DNA from: Neoroseomonas oryzicola
Lineage (GTDB): Bacteria > Pseudomonadota > Alphaproteobacteria > Acetobacterales > Acetobacteraceae
Assembly: GCF_012163135.1 (NCBI RefSeq)
Contig: NZ_JAAVUP010000010.1
Span: 62,001-126,000, forward strand
Direction of reading: 5' to 3'
Length of the DNA stretch: 64,000 nucleotides
Shown: in pieces, positions 9,527 to 17,807 of the stretch
Position numbering within the stretch: the first letter of the stretch is position 1
Layout of the letters: every line of letters starts with the position of its first letter
Notes under the pieces: model-generated
The model's input: the letters and a program-made list of their open reading frames with translations, nothing else
The model's database searches: none
What the model was told of the DNA's origin: nothing
Position numbers and translations under genes: made by a program

Positions 9527-10604
9527 CCTTCGCCTCGTCGAAGCGGTCCAGCGCCCTCGCCCGGCCCGCCGCGCCCATCCGCGCCCGCAGCGCCGGGTCG
9601 GCGGCGAGCCGCGACAGCGCGACGCCGAGCGGACCGTCCTGCATCGGCGGCACCAGGTAGCCGGTCTGCCCGTCCACCACCTGCTCGCGCGGGCCGCGCG
9701 TGTCGGTCGCGACCACCGGCAGGCCGGTCATCATCGCCTCGATGACGCTCATCGGCAGGCCCTCGAAATGGGAAGGGAGGCAGAAGACGTCGGCGGCCGC
9801 GAGGATCCGCCCGACATCGTGGCGGTAGCCCAGGCGCCGGATCCGCCGGCCCATCGCCGCCTCGGCGCGGGCGAAATGCGGCTCGAGGTCCTCGCCATGG
9901 TCCGAGGCGAGCCGTTCGCCGACCACCCAGAGCACGGCGTTGGGCGGCGTCGCCTCCATGGCGCGGAGCAGTTCCGGGTGGCCCTTGTGGCGCACCAGGC
10001 GGGAGACGATGACGATGACGCAGTCATCCTCCGCAGCGCCGAGCTCCGCGCGGATCGTCGCGCGCGCCTCGGCATCCGGGTGGTAGATCGCGGGGTCGCG
10101 CCCGTTCAGCACCGCCACCGCCTCGCGATGGATGCCGAGGCGCCGGGCATCGGCCGCCTCCTCCTCGCTGACCGTGAGGAAGACGTCGGTCATCCGCCCG
10201 CCGAGCTGCTCGAGCCGCAGCGAGAGCTGCCGCCGCCACCACGGCCCCGGCTGGTTGAACAGGAAGCCGTGGCAGGTATAGGCGATCCGCGGCACGCCCG
10301 CCGCCTTGGCCGCGGCACGCCCGAGCAGCCCGCTGATCGGCATGTGCGCGTGGACCAGGTCGAACTTCTCCCGCCGGAACAGGTCGACCAGCGCGCGAAG
10401 GGCACGGCCCTGCGGCACGGGGTTGAGGCTGCGCGCCATCGGCACCGTCTCGATCCGGAACCCCTCGGCGCGGGGGATGTCGAGCAGCGGCCCCTCGGCG
10501 CAGACGCCGACCACCTCATGCCCGCGCGCCCGGGCGCCGCGCATCACCGGCAGCAGGAAATGCCGCAGGGAGAAGTCGACATTGGTGATCTCGCAGATCT
10601 TCAT
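9492..10604 (-). CDS. Glycosyltransferase family 4 protein
   Basis: The 370-residue product shows the two Rossmann-like halves of GT-B enzymes. The N-terminal acceptor half begins MKICEITNVDFSLRHFLLPV and includes LVHAHMPISGLLGR and YTCHGFLF. The C-terminal nucleotide-sugar half has VSRLVRHKG and the family 4 signature AADVFCLPSHFEGLPMSVIEAM followed by VVATDTRGPREQV. This retaining family moves a sugar from a nucleotide sugar to lipid carriers, exopolysaccharide or capsule intermediates. The acceptor cannot be read from sequence. No other polysaccharide genes surround it, so it is probably an orphan surface-glycan or glycolipid enzyme. It lacks a signal peptide and is cytosolic or membrane-peripheral. 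Confidence 0.92.
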   Translation of the reverse strand: MKICEITNVDFSLRHFLLPVMRGARARGHEVVGVCAEGPLLDIPRAEGFRIETVPMARSLNPVPQGRALRALVDLFRREKFDLVHAHMPISGLLGRAAAKAAGVPRIAYTCHGFLFNQPGPWWRRQLSLRLEQLGGRMTDVFLTVSEEEAADARRLGIHREAVAVLNGRDPAIYHPDAEARATIRAELGAAEDDCVIVIVSRLVRHKGHPELLRAMEATPPNAVLWVVGERLASDHGEDLEPHFARAEAAMGRRIRRLGYRHDVGRILAAADVFCLPSHFEGLPMSVIEAMMTGLPVVATDTRGPREQVVDGQTGYLVPPMQDGPLGVALSRLAADPALRARMGAAGRARALDRFDEAKVIGRTLDLLGL

Positions 10605-10756
10605 GCCCGCGGGATTAGGCGGTTTCGCGCCGCGGGGGAACGCGCCGGCGGGTGAAATGAATCATCGGCAGCCTCCGCCCGGATCTGTGAGAGTCTCCCG
10701 CGCGCAGGCCCGCCCGGTCGGGCGGCCCGCCACCCCGCGATGCACGGAGGAATTCC

Positions 10757-11353
10757 ATGGCAGGCCAGGGCACAGGTCAGTCGAAGGCCACCACGCAGGA
10801 CGGCGTCGCCATCGAGCGGCTCGTGGAAGGGCGCCTCAAGGTGCTGCTGCCGCAGTCGAAGGGCGACCAGCGGGAACGCGGCGGCACGGTCCATCGGCAT
10901 AACCAGTCGGGCAAGCTCGGCTATGTCGAGTTCGAGCCCGGCACGCATGAGAAGATCGACATGGGCTTCAACAAGGACAAGCTCGGCCGATACCTCAAGC
11001 CCAACCGCGGCTGCCCGGCCAATACGACGCCGATCGCCTTCTACCACACGCATGGCCGGGACGATTCGAAGCTGCCGCCCGGTGCCCGCCGCGCCGGCCC
11101 CGCCGACATCAGCGACGAGGACATGCGCGTCGCGACGGAGGAACAGCTCGTCGCCTATGTCGCCCTGGATGACGGGCGCTGGAAGCGCTTCACCCCCGTG
11201 GTGTTGCAGGCGCTCACCGGCACCATCGACCGCGAGATCGACGGCCAGACCGTCTCCGTCCCCTACCGCGCCCTGCCGGCCTTCAACGAGCAGGGGCAGG
11301 AATATTGGCGCCTCGGCAAGAACGAGTTCATGAACGGCAACCTGCTGCGCTGA
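10757..11353 (+). CDS. Unknown protein with HTH(G) motif, DUF4329/JAB-like
   Basis: A 198-residue cytosolic protein. The middle reads IAFYHTHGRDDSKLP, then GPADISDEDMRVATEEQLVAYVAL, and then a Trp-Lys-Arg-Phe segment. A His-x-His pair followed by Ser-x-x-Asp is the layout of JAB/JAMM-type and DUF4329 folds. Those domains occur as deubiquitinase-like peptidases or as toxin-associated domains in RHS proteins. I cannot tell whether a metal site is complete, because the upstream glutamate is not obvious. The N-terminal region has TVHRHNQSGKLGYVEF, with two more histidines. GGAGG six bases before the ATG at 10757 supports the start. The gene is isolated, between a glycosyltransferase and a palindromic repeat, so context gives no function. 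Confidence 0.6.
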   Translation: MAGQGTGQSKATTQDGVAIERLVEGRLKVLLPQSKGDQRERGGTVHRHNQSGKLGYVEFEPGTHEKIDMGFNKDKLGRYLKPNRGCPANTTPIAFYHTHGRDDSKLPPGARRAGPADISDEDMRVATEEQLVAYVALDDGRWKRFTPVVLQALTGTIDREIDGQTVSVPYRALPAFNEQGQEYWRLGKNEFMNGNLLR

Positions 11354-11386
11354 GGGTCGGTTTGAGAATGCGCCTCTCGGCGCATT

Positions 11387-11470
11387 CCGGCACCGGCCCG
11401 CACCCCCGCCCGGCCACCCACGTCAGTATCCTGCAATGGATGGTCGGGCGGGGGTGCGGGCCGGTGCCGG
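11387..11470. repeat. Perfect 26-bp inverted repeat, REP-like element
   Basis: The arms 11387-11412 and 11445-11470 are exact reverse complements over 26 bp (starting CCGGCACCGGCCCGC), separated by 32 bases containing GTCAGTATCCTGCAATGGATGG. It lies between convergent genes, where it could end transcription from both sides. A diverged relative is at 46083-46147. Confidence 0.9.
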
Positions 11471-11497
11471 ACTTGTCACATCGAGGCTGAGCCGCGG

Positions 11498-11995
11498 TCA
11501 GCCGACAATTTCGACCGCGGTGAGCCCGGCCTCGAGCAGGCGGCGCAGCTCCTTCTCGGGCAGCGCCACGCAGCCTTCGGTCGGTGCAAGGTCCGGCCGC
11601 GCCACGTGCAGGAAGATCGCGCTGCCGCGCCCGCGCCGCACCGGCGCGTCGTTCCAGCCGAGCACGCCGATCACGTCGTAGACGGCATCCTCGCGCCACA
11701 GCCGCTCATGGCGGCCCGGATGCGGCAGGCGCACGGCCTTGTTGTAGTCGGCATGGGCGGGATCGTCGCACCAGCCATCCTCGGGCGCGATCGGTTCGGC
11801 CGGCACCGCGCAGCGCGGGCGCGGCCCGCGATCGGCACGCCACAGCACCCTGCGCAGCGGCAGCAGCCCGACCGGCGTCGCGCCATCCCCTTCCTGCTTG
11901 TCGGCGCGGATGCCGCCCTTGCCCAGGGCGCAGCGCAGCGTCTCACCCCGGAAGCGCAGCAGCCCGTCCGGGGTGACCCGGGCGGTGCCGCTCAT
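11498..11995 (-). CDS. L,D-transpeptidase (YkuD) domain protein
   Basis: The 165-residue product is essentially one YkuD domain. The catalytic signature is present as FLHVARPDLAPTEGCVALP, with His130 and the nucleophile Cys142. In this family these residues form 3-3 or lipoprotein cross-links in peptidoglycan via an acyl-enzyme. The product has no recognisable signal peptide, which is odd for an enzyme acting in the periplasm; members lacking one are known but their export is unclear. Its ATG overlaps the ribA stop (ATGA at 11995-11992), so the two are translated from one message with ribA first. Five cysteines are present in total. Confidence 0.85.
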   Translation of the reverse strand: MSGTARVTPDGLLRFRGETLRCALGKGGIRADKQEGDGATPVGLLPLRRVLWRADRGPRPRCAVPAEPIAPEDGWCDDPAHADYNKAVRLPHPGRHERLWREDAVYDVIGVLGWNDAPVRRGRGSAIFLHVARPDLAPTEGCVALPEKELRRLLEAGLTAVEIVG

Positions 11996-13179
11996 TCGGG
12001 CAGCAGGTGGCCGAAGCGCAGCGCCTTGGTCTTGAGGTAGCCGTCATTGATCCCGTTGGGGTCGAAGACATGCGCCTCCCGGCCCAGCACCTCGATGCCG
12101 CAGGCGGACAGGCCCTCGATCTTGTCGGGGTTGTTGGTCAGCAGCCGCACCCGCTCCACGCCCACCGCGCGCAGCATGGTCGCGGCGACGAGGAAGTTGC
12201 GCTCATCTGCCCCGTAGCCCAGCGCCCGGTTGGCATCGAGCGTGTCGAGGCCCTGGTCCTGCAGCGTATAGGCCCGCAGCTTGTTCACGAGGCCGATGCC
12301 CCGCCCTTCCTGCGCGAGGTAGAGCAGCACGCCGCCCGCCGGGTCCCGCGCCATGCGCGCGATGGCCCCGCGCAGCTGCGGCCCGCAATCGCAGCGCAGG
12401 CTGCCCAGCAGGTCGCCGGTGAAGCATTCCGAATGGGCGCGCACCAGCGGCGCGCCGCCCTCGGCCGCCGTCTTCTCCGGCGTGCCGACCAGGATCGCGA
12501 GGTGCTCGATGCCGCCATCCGCGGCGCGGAAGGCGACGATCCGCGCCTCGGCCGCATCCTCGAGCGGCACGCGCGCCTCCGCCACGCGGGCTAGGCTGGT
12601 CGCGGCCGAGGCCGGATAGCCCAGCACGTCGGCCGCCTGGACGCCGAGCAGGCCGAGCCGCGCCGCCGCCCCCTCGGTGGCCGGCGCGGCGACCAGCGCC
12701 GGCAGCAGCCGCCCGAGCTTGGCCAGCGCAATCGCCGGCTGCGCCAGCGCCGGCGCGGTGACCCGCTCGGGCTGTTCCGGCAACAGGCGCTCGGCGACCG
12801 GGTCGGCCAGGCTGCGCAGCGCCTCGGGCGCCAGCAGCGCGGGCGGCAGGCGCAGCGCGACCGCGCCTTCGTCTTCCGCCGCATGGGGCACCGGGCGCTG
12901 CAGCACGGCCGCCGCCCGCACGGGGGCGAGCAGCAGCACCGGCGCCGTCAGCGCCGCCTCGGCCAGTTCGCCCAGGCCACGGGCGCCCACCGTCTCGGCC
13001 GCCGCGACCACGAGGCAGCCATCCGGGCCCGAGATCACCACCGGCGTCCCGCGCCGCAGCTCCGCCACCGCGCGGTGGACGCGGCGCAGGGCGAGGACGG
13101 TCGGGTCCAGGGCGACCGGGACGTCGGCGATCTGCTCGGCGGTGCTGGGACCGGGAGGGGTCATCGTGGGGCGTTCCAT
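11992..13179 (-). CDS. ribA: GTP cyclohydrolase II with degenerate RibB-like N-terminal region
   Basis: GTP cyclohydrolase II opens GTP to the first pyrimidine intermediate of riboflavin synthesis. The C-terminal half carries the zinc cysteines in HSECFTGDLLGSLRCDCG (Cys252, Cys263, Cys265) and the catalytic block YLAQEGRGIGL, then LTNNPDKIEGL. The N-terminal 190 residues follow the length and register of a 3,4-dihydroxy-2-butanone-4-phosphate synthase (RibB) domain, but I do not see that enzyme's acidic active-site motifs. It is probably a catalytically dead or regulatory relic, as in other Alphaproteobacteria. The ATG at 13179 has GGGAG six bases upstream; ATG at 13164 is an alternative. 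A YkuD-domain gene follows with a 4-base overlap. No FMN riboswitch was recognised upstream. Confidence 0.9.
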   Translation of the reverse strand: MERPTMTPPGPSTAEQIADVPVALDPTVLALRRVHRAVAELRRGTPVVISGPDGCLVVAAAETVGARGLGELAEAALTAPVLLLAPVRAAAVLQRPVPHAAEDEGAVALRLPPALLAPEALRSLADPVAERLLPEQPERVTAPALAQPAIALAKLGRLLPALVAAPATEGAAARLGLLGVQAADVLGYPASAATSLARVAEARVPLEDAAEARIVAFRAADGGIEHLAILVGTPEKTAAEGGAPLVRAHSECFTGDLLGSLRCDCGPQLRGAIARMARDPAGGVLLYLAQEGRGIGLVNKLRAYTLQDQGLDTLDANRALGYGADERNFLVAATMLRAVGVERVRLLTNNPDKIEGLSACGIEVLGREAHVFDPNGINDGYLKTKALRFGHLLPE

Positions 13180-13455
13180 TCCTTGCTCCCATGGCGCGCG
13201 CCGAATGTGGCGTGCCCATGGCATCGGGCGGCGGGGCCAGGACTGCTCCTGTCCACCCTGCCTCCGCGATGTGGTACGCACTGCGCCGTCGTCCAGATGC
13301 GCAAACAGTCCATCACAGATCCGCGAGTGTGCGCGGACGGTAACTTGATATCTGGCAGATTGGTTCGCGAACGGCCATACCTCTGCCAAGGGGGATGTAA
13401 ACCTGCCAGTATCGGGTTCGCATCACAGGATTTCCGACGTGGGGGATAGCTGCGC

Positions 13456-14172
13456 ATGACCGGTCCGCGCCCGGTACTCATCGTGGACGACGATCCGGCA
13501 CTGCTGGCGACACTGGCCGAACAGCTCGCACTCGAGGGCGAATTCGCCATCGCCGAGGCCGGGACGCTGGCCGAGGCCGATGCGAAACTCGGCACCGAGG
13601 GCGCGCGATTCGACCTGGTGCTGCTCGACATCCGCCTGCCGGATGGCGACGGGCGCGACTTCTGCGCCCGGATGCGACGGCTCGGCCTGCGGATGCCGGT
13701 CATCATGCTGACCGGCTCGGACAGCGAGAGCGACATCGTCAGCGGCCTCGACGCCGGGGCCAACGACTACATCGCCAAGCCCTTCCGGCTGAACGAGCTG
13801 CTCGCCCGCATGCGCGCCCAGCTGCGCGGCTACGACAGCAGCGAGGACGCGGTCTTCAAGGTCGGGCCCTACCTGTTCCGCCCCGCGGCCAAGCAGCTGC
13901 ACGACGCCGCGCGGAATAAGCGGATCCGCCTGACCGAGAAGGAGGCGGCGATCCTCAAGTTCCTCTACCGGGCGGGCGGGCGGCCGGTGCCGCGCAACGT
14001 GCTGCTGAACGACGTGTGGGGCTACAACAGCAACGTCACCACCCATACGCTCGAGACGCACATCTACCGGCTGCGCCAGAAGATCGAGCCCAACCCGGCC
14101 GAGACGCGCATCCTGCTGACCGAGGCCGGCGGCTATCGCCTCGAGCAGACGAGCGAGGCCGAGGCCGGCTGA
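13456..14172 (+). CDS. OmpR/PhoB-type response regulator
   Basis: A 238-residue two-domain regulator. The receiver domain (1-120) has the acidic cluster D11-D12-D13, phospho-acceptor Asp58 (LLDIRLP), Thr86 and Lys108 (AKPF). The winged-helix DNA-binding domain (about 137-232) contains RLTEKEAAILKFLYRAGGRPVPR and the recognition region TTHTLETHIYRLRQKIEP. No sensor kinase is adjacent, so it is an orphan regulator here. It is divergent from ribA, with a 276-bp, relatively AT-rich gap that should hold promoters for both. Targets cannot be deduced. Confidence 0.93.
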   Translation: MTGPRPVLIVDDDPALLATLAEQLALEGEFAIAEAGTLAEADAKLGTEGARFDLVLLDIRLPDGDGRDFCARMRRLGLRMPVIMLTGSDSESDIVSGLDAGANDYIAKPFRLNELLARMRAQLRGYDSSEDAVFKVGPYLFRPAAKQLHDAARNKRIRLTEKEAAILKFLYRAGGRPVPRNVLLNDVWGYNSNVTTHTLETHIYRLRQKIEPNPAETRILLTEAGGYRLEQTSEAEAG

Positions 14173-14243
14173 CCCCCGGCGCGCGGGCAGGACAGGCCCG
14201 CGCGCGGCTGCCATCATCGCCCTCCAGCCGCAGCGGAGGGACC

Positions 14244-14630
14244 ATGACCCGCCTGATCGACCATGCCGACGCGCCGCCCGAGGTCCGGGCGGTCTATGAC
14301 GACATCAAGGCCCGGCGCGGCGTCCCCGACGTGAACAACTTCTGGAAGGCGCTCGCCATCCACCCGCCCACGCTCGCCCGCACCTGGGAGAGCCTGAAGG
14401 AGGTGATGGCCCCCGGCGCGCTCGACCCGCTGACCAAGGAGATGCTGTACCTCGCCGCCTCGGCCGCGTCGGGCTGCACCTACTGCATCGCCTCCCACAC
14501 AGCGGCGGCGAAGGCGAAGGGCATGACGGAGGCGATGCATGGCGAGTTGCTCGCGGTGATCGCCATGGCCGCCGAGACGAACCGCCTGGCCGAGGCGCTG
14601 CGCGTGCCGGTCGACCCGGCCTTCGAATAG
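14244..14630 (+). CDS. AhpD-like carboxymuconolactone decarboxylase family protein
   Basis: The 128-residue all-helical product contains SGCTYCIASHTAAAKAKG. This is the CxxC...H motif of the AhpD branch, in which the two cysteines act as a peroxidase or disulfide-reductase pair. GGAGGG at 14235-14240 lies just upstream of the ATG at 14244; the longer open frame is an extension into the regulator gene. The usual role is peroxide detoxification or a redox partner function, but many members are uncharacterised. It follows the response regulator by 71 bp, which contains a GC-rich hairpin, so co-transcription is uncertain. Confidence 0.85.
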   Translation: MTRLIDHADAPPEVRAVYDDIKARRGVPDVNNFWKALAIHPPTLARTWESLKEVMAPGALDPLTKEMLYLAASAASGCTYCIASHTAAAKAKGMTEAMHGELLAVIAMAAETNRLAEALRVPVDPAFE

Positions 14631-14635
14631 CCCCG

Positions 14636-15793
14636 CTACGCGGCGGCGCCCCGCCCGCGCATCGCCGCCGCATAGACGCCGAGCGCGGTGACGCAGATCG
14701 CGAGGAATCCCGCGGCGGTCAGCAGCGGGGCCGCCGGCGCCCCGGTCAGGTCGCGCACGAAGCCCGCGAAGGGCGGCAGCAGCGCAAGGCCGAGGTAGAA
14801 CAGCGTGTAGTGGACGCCCATGCCGAAGGCCCGGCTCTCGGCCGAGAGCGCGCGGCCGGCGAAGGCCATGATCAGGCTCGAGGGCGGGGCCGCCAGCAGG
14901 CCGAAGGCCGGCAGGGTCAGCCAGGCCGGCGCCCCGGCCGCCGTCGCCGCGAGCGCGCCCACCATGCCGAGCAGGCACAGCACGCAGACCAGCATCGGCC
15001 GGCCGAGCCGTTCCGCGATCGCCCCGCCCATCGGCTGCAGCGGCAGGATGGAAAAGCCGATCAGCGAGGCGAGCGCCCCGGCCTCGGCGCGGCTCAGCCC
15101 CTGTGCGACCAGGAATGCCGGCGTGAAGCCCACCGCGACGGCGAAGGACGCGTTGTAGCCCGCCCAGACGACGCCGAGCGCGATCAGCGGCCGCCATTCC
15201 TCGCGCAGCAGCCACATGCGCCGCTGCGTGGCCGCCTGCGGCCCGCCGCCCTGCACGGTCAGCATCACCAGCACGAAGGCGAGCGAGCAGAACCCCGCCG
15301 ACAGCCACAGCCCCGTCCGCCAGTCCTGCCCCAGCATCGGCAGCACCAGCAGCGCGAGGCCGATGCCGAAGGGCCAGGCCATCAGCATCATGCCCATGGC
15401 GAGCGCGACCGCCGCACCGCTGAAGCGGTCGAGCACCATCTTCGCCCCGGCGATGGTGAGCAGCGCGCCGCCCACGCCCGAGACGAGCCGCCCGGCGAGC
15501 GCCGCGGTGAAGTCCGGCGCCAGCGCGAGGACCACGCCCCCCAGCGCCATCAGCCCGACCCCGCCGAGCAGCACGACGCGGTCGCCGAAGCGCGCCAGCA
15601 GCCAGCCGGCCGGCAGGGCGACGAAGACGCCGGCCAGCGAATAGGTGCCGATCAGGGTGCCGAGCGCCGCCCAATCCGCGACCAGGCCGCCGATCAGCAG
15701 CGGCCCGAGCGCGCCGACCACCTGCAGCTGCGCGCCCATCGAAACCCGCGCCAGGGCCAGCACCCCGACGTCGCCCCAGCGACCAAGACTCAT
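14636..15793 (-). CDS. MFS transporter (paralogue of 48189-49349)
   Basis: A 385-residue, 12-segment major facilitator transporter. It begins MSLGRWGDVGVLALARVSMG and carries the family's loop 2-3 motif as GWLLARFGDRVVLLGGVGLM. Ends contain RAFGMGVHYTLFYLGLALLPP. Extended blocks (QVVGALGPLLIG, GTLIGTYSLAG, RAFGMGVHYTLFY) are shared with the MFS protein at 48189-49349, so the two are paralogues. The substrate is unknown; this CynX/NarK-like size class exports or imports small organic anions. The ATG at 15793 is used; the TTG upstream at 15829 is less likely. The 3' end nearly abuts the convergent AhpD-like gene. Confidence 0.88.
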   Translation of the reverse strand: MSLGRWGDVGVLALARVSMGAQLQVVGALGPLLIGGLVADWAALGTLIGTYSLAGVFVALPAGWLLARFGDRVVLLGGVGLMALGGVVLALAPDFTAALAGRLVSGVGGALLTIAGAKMVLDRFSGAAVALAMGMMLMAWPFGIGLALLVLPMLGQDWRTGLWLSAGFCSLAFVLVMLTVQGGGPQAATQRRMWLLREEWRPLIALGVVWAGYNASFAVAVGFTPAFLVAQGLSRAEAGALASLIGFSILPLQPMGGAIAERLGRPMLVCVLCLLGMVGALAATAAGAPAWLTLPAFGLLAAPPSSLIMAFAGRALSAESRAFGMGVHYTLFYLGLALLPPFAGFVRDLTGAPAAPLLTAAGFLAICVTALGVYAAAMRGRGAAA

Positions 15794-15843
15794 GCGACGC
15801 TGCTTATGCGTCGTGGCGGCGGGCAGCAATGGGGCGACGCATG

Positions 15844-15876
15844 AAAAAGGGCGCGGCGGATGTGCCCGCCGCGCCC
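15844..15876 (-). terminator. Rho-independent terminator of glnK-amtB
   Basis: A perfect 11-bp stem, GGGCGCGGCGG (15849-15859) with CCGCCGCGCCC (15866-15876), and a 6-base loop. Read on the minus strand it is followed at once by TTTTT (15848-15844), the textbook intrinsic terminator form. It lies 31 bp after the amtB stop. Confidence 0.85.
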
Positions 15877-15906
15877 CCTTCGCTCACCCGCCGAGGCGGG
15901 TCATGT

Positions 15907-17274
15907 TCAGTTGATGCGCTCGCCGTGCATCGTCACGTCGAGGCCCTCGCGCTCCTCTTCCTCGCTCACGCGCAGGCCGATCACCACGTCGGTGATCTTG
16001 AGGATGATGAAGGTCGCCACCGCGGTGAAGACGATGGTCGCGCCGACCGCGGTGCACTGCTTGATGAACTGCTCCATCCCGCCCGGGCTGCCGTCCGGCG
16101 CGGCCGTCGTCGCCGAGAGCGGCCCGTAGGAGAGGAAGCCGACCAGCAGCGCGCCGACGATGCCGCAGATGCCATGCACGCCGAAGGCGTCGAGGCTGTC
16201 GTCGTAGCCGAGCGCATGCTTGAGCGCGGTCGCGCCCCACAGGCCCGCGAGGCCCGCGACCAGGCCGATGATCAGCGCCGCACCCGGCAGCACGAAGCCC
16301 GCCGCCGGGGTGATGGCGACCAGGCCCGCCACCGCGCCCGAGATCGCGCCGAGCACCGAGGGCTTCCCCTTGATCATCCACTCCGCGAAGGTCCAGGACA
16401 GCACCGCGCCGCCGGCCGCGATCTGCGTGACCAGCATCGCCATGCCCGCGCGCCCGCCGCCCGAGGACCCGGCCGAGCCGGCGTTGAAGCCGAACCAGCC
16501 CACCCACAGAAGCGAAGCGCCGATCACCGCGAGGCCGAGGTTGAACGGCGCCATGTTCTCGCTGCCGTAGCCCACGCGCTTGCCGAGCACGATCGCCGCG
16601 ACCAGGCCTGCCACGCCGGCGTTGATGTGCACGACCGTGCCGCCCGCGAAGTCGAGCGCGCCGAGGCCGAACAGCCAGCCATTCGGATGCCAGACCCAAT
16701 GCGCGATCGGGCTGTAGACCAGCAGCGTCCACAGGGTGACGAACATCACCAGCGCCGAGAACTTCATGCGGTCCGCCACCGCGCCGGTGATCAGCGCCGC
16801 GGTAATGATCGCGAAGGTCATCTGGAACATCAGGAAGATGCTCTCGGGGATGGTGAAGGCCACCGCCCCGTCGCCCGTGCCGAGCGTGAAGGGCTTGTCC
16901 CAGTTCTCCGAGATGCCGGACAGCAGGATCTTCGAGAAGTCGCCGACATAGGCCGAATAGGTGCCGCCGTCGCCGAACGCGATCGAATAGCCCGCCACCA
17001 TCCAGAGCACCGTCACCAGCGCGGTGATGAAGAAGGACTGCATCATGGTGGCGAGCACGTTCTTCTTGCGGACCATGCCCGCGTAGAAGAGTGCGACGCC
17101 CGGCACCGTCATCATCAGCACGAGCGCGGTGGAGGTGAGCATCCAGGCGGCGTCGCCGGTGTCCACCTTGGCGTCTTCCGCCATCGCGGGCATCGCCGCG
17201 AGCATGAGGGTGGCCGCGGCCAGGCCGCAGCGCGCGAAGATGCGCTTCACTGTCGTCAGATCCTTTCCGGTCAT
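15907..17274 (-). CDS. amtB: Ammonium transporter AmtB
   Basis: AmtB conducts ammonium across the inner membrane. The product has a cleavable signal (RCGLAAATLMLAAMPAMAEDA) followed by 11 membrane segments. The twin pore histidines lie in YSPIAHWVWHPNGWL and DAFGVHGICGIVG. Other hallmarks are VALFYAGMVRKKN near the start and GASLLWVGWFGFNAGS. The ATG at 17274 leaves an 11-bp gap behind glnK. An in-frame GTG at 17289 would overlap the glnK stop as GTGA, and is an alternative start. GlnK binds and blocks AmtB when nitrogen is plentiful, which explains the two-gene operon. A strong terminator follows. Confidence 0.98.
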   Translation of the reverse strand: MTGKDLTTVKRIFARCGLAAATLMLAAMPAMAEDAKVDTGDAAWMLTSTALVLMMTVPGVALFYAGMVRKKNVLATMMQSFFITALVTVLWMVAGYSIAFGDGGTYSAYVGDFSKILLSGISENWDKPFTLGTGDGAVAFTIPESIFLMFQMTFAIITAALITGAVADRMKFSALVMFVTLWTLLVYSPIAHWVWHPNGWLFGLGALDFAGGTVVHINAGVAGLVAAIVLGKRVGYGSENMAPFNLGLAVIGASLLWVGWFGFNAGSAGSSGGGRAGMAMLVTQIAAGGAVLSWTFAEWMIKGKPSVLGAISGAVAGLVAITPAAGFVLPGAALIIGLVAGLAGLWGATALKHALGYDDSLDAFGVHGICGIVGALLVGFLSYGPLSATTAAPDGSPGGMEQFIKQCTAVGATIVFTAVATFIILKITDVVIGLRVSEEEEREGLDVTMHGERIN

Positions 17275-17285
17275 GGTGCGGCGCC

Positions 17286-17756
<471 letters not shown>

Positions 17757-17807
17757 CTAAAGCGCGCGCAGACTGGTGCGCGGGCGGGAGCGGCCTAGAT
17801 TGGCGCC

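Noticed and set aside
13180..13455. FMN riboswitch before ribA
   Set aside because: I could not find the conserved RFN core motifs; the gap shows only an AT-richer promoter-like patch.
14177..14207. Hairpin after the response regulator as a terminator
   Set aside because: A GC-rich stem with a bulge is present, but there is no T tract, and the next gene follows closely; listed only as structure, not as a terminator.
15793..15829. TTG start adding 12 residues to the MFS protein
   Set aside because: ATG at 15793 gives the N-terminus that aligns with its paralogue; the extension does not.
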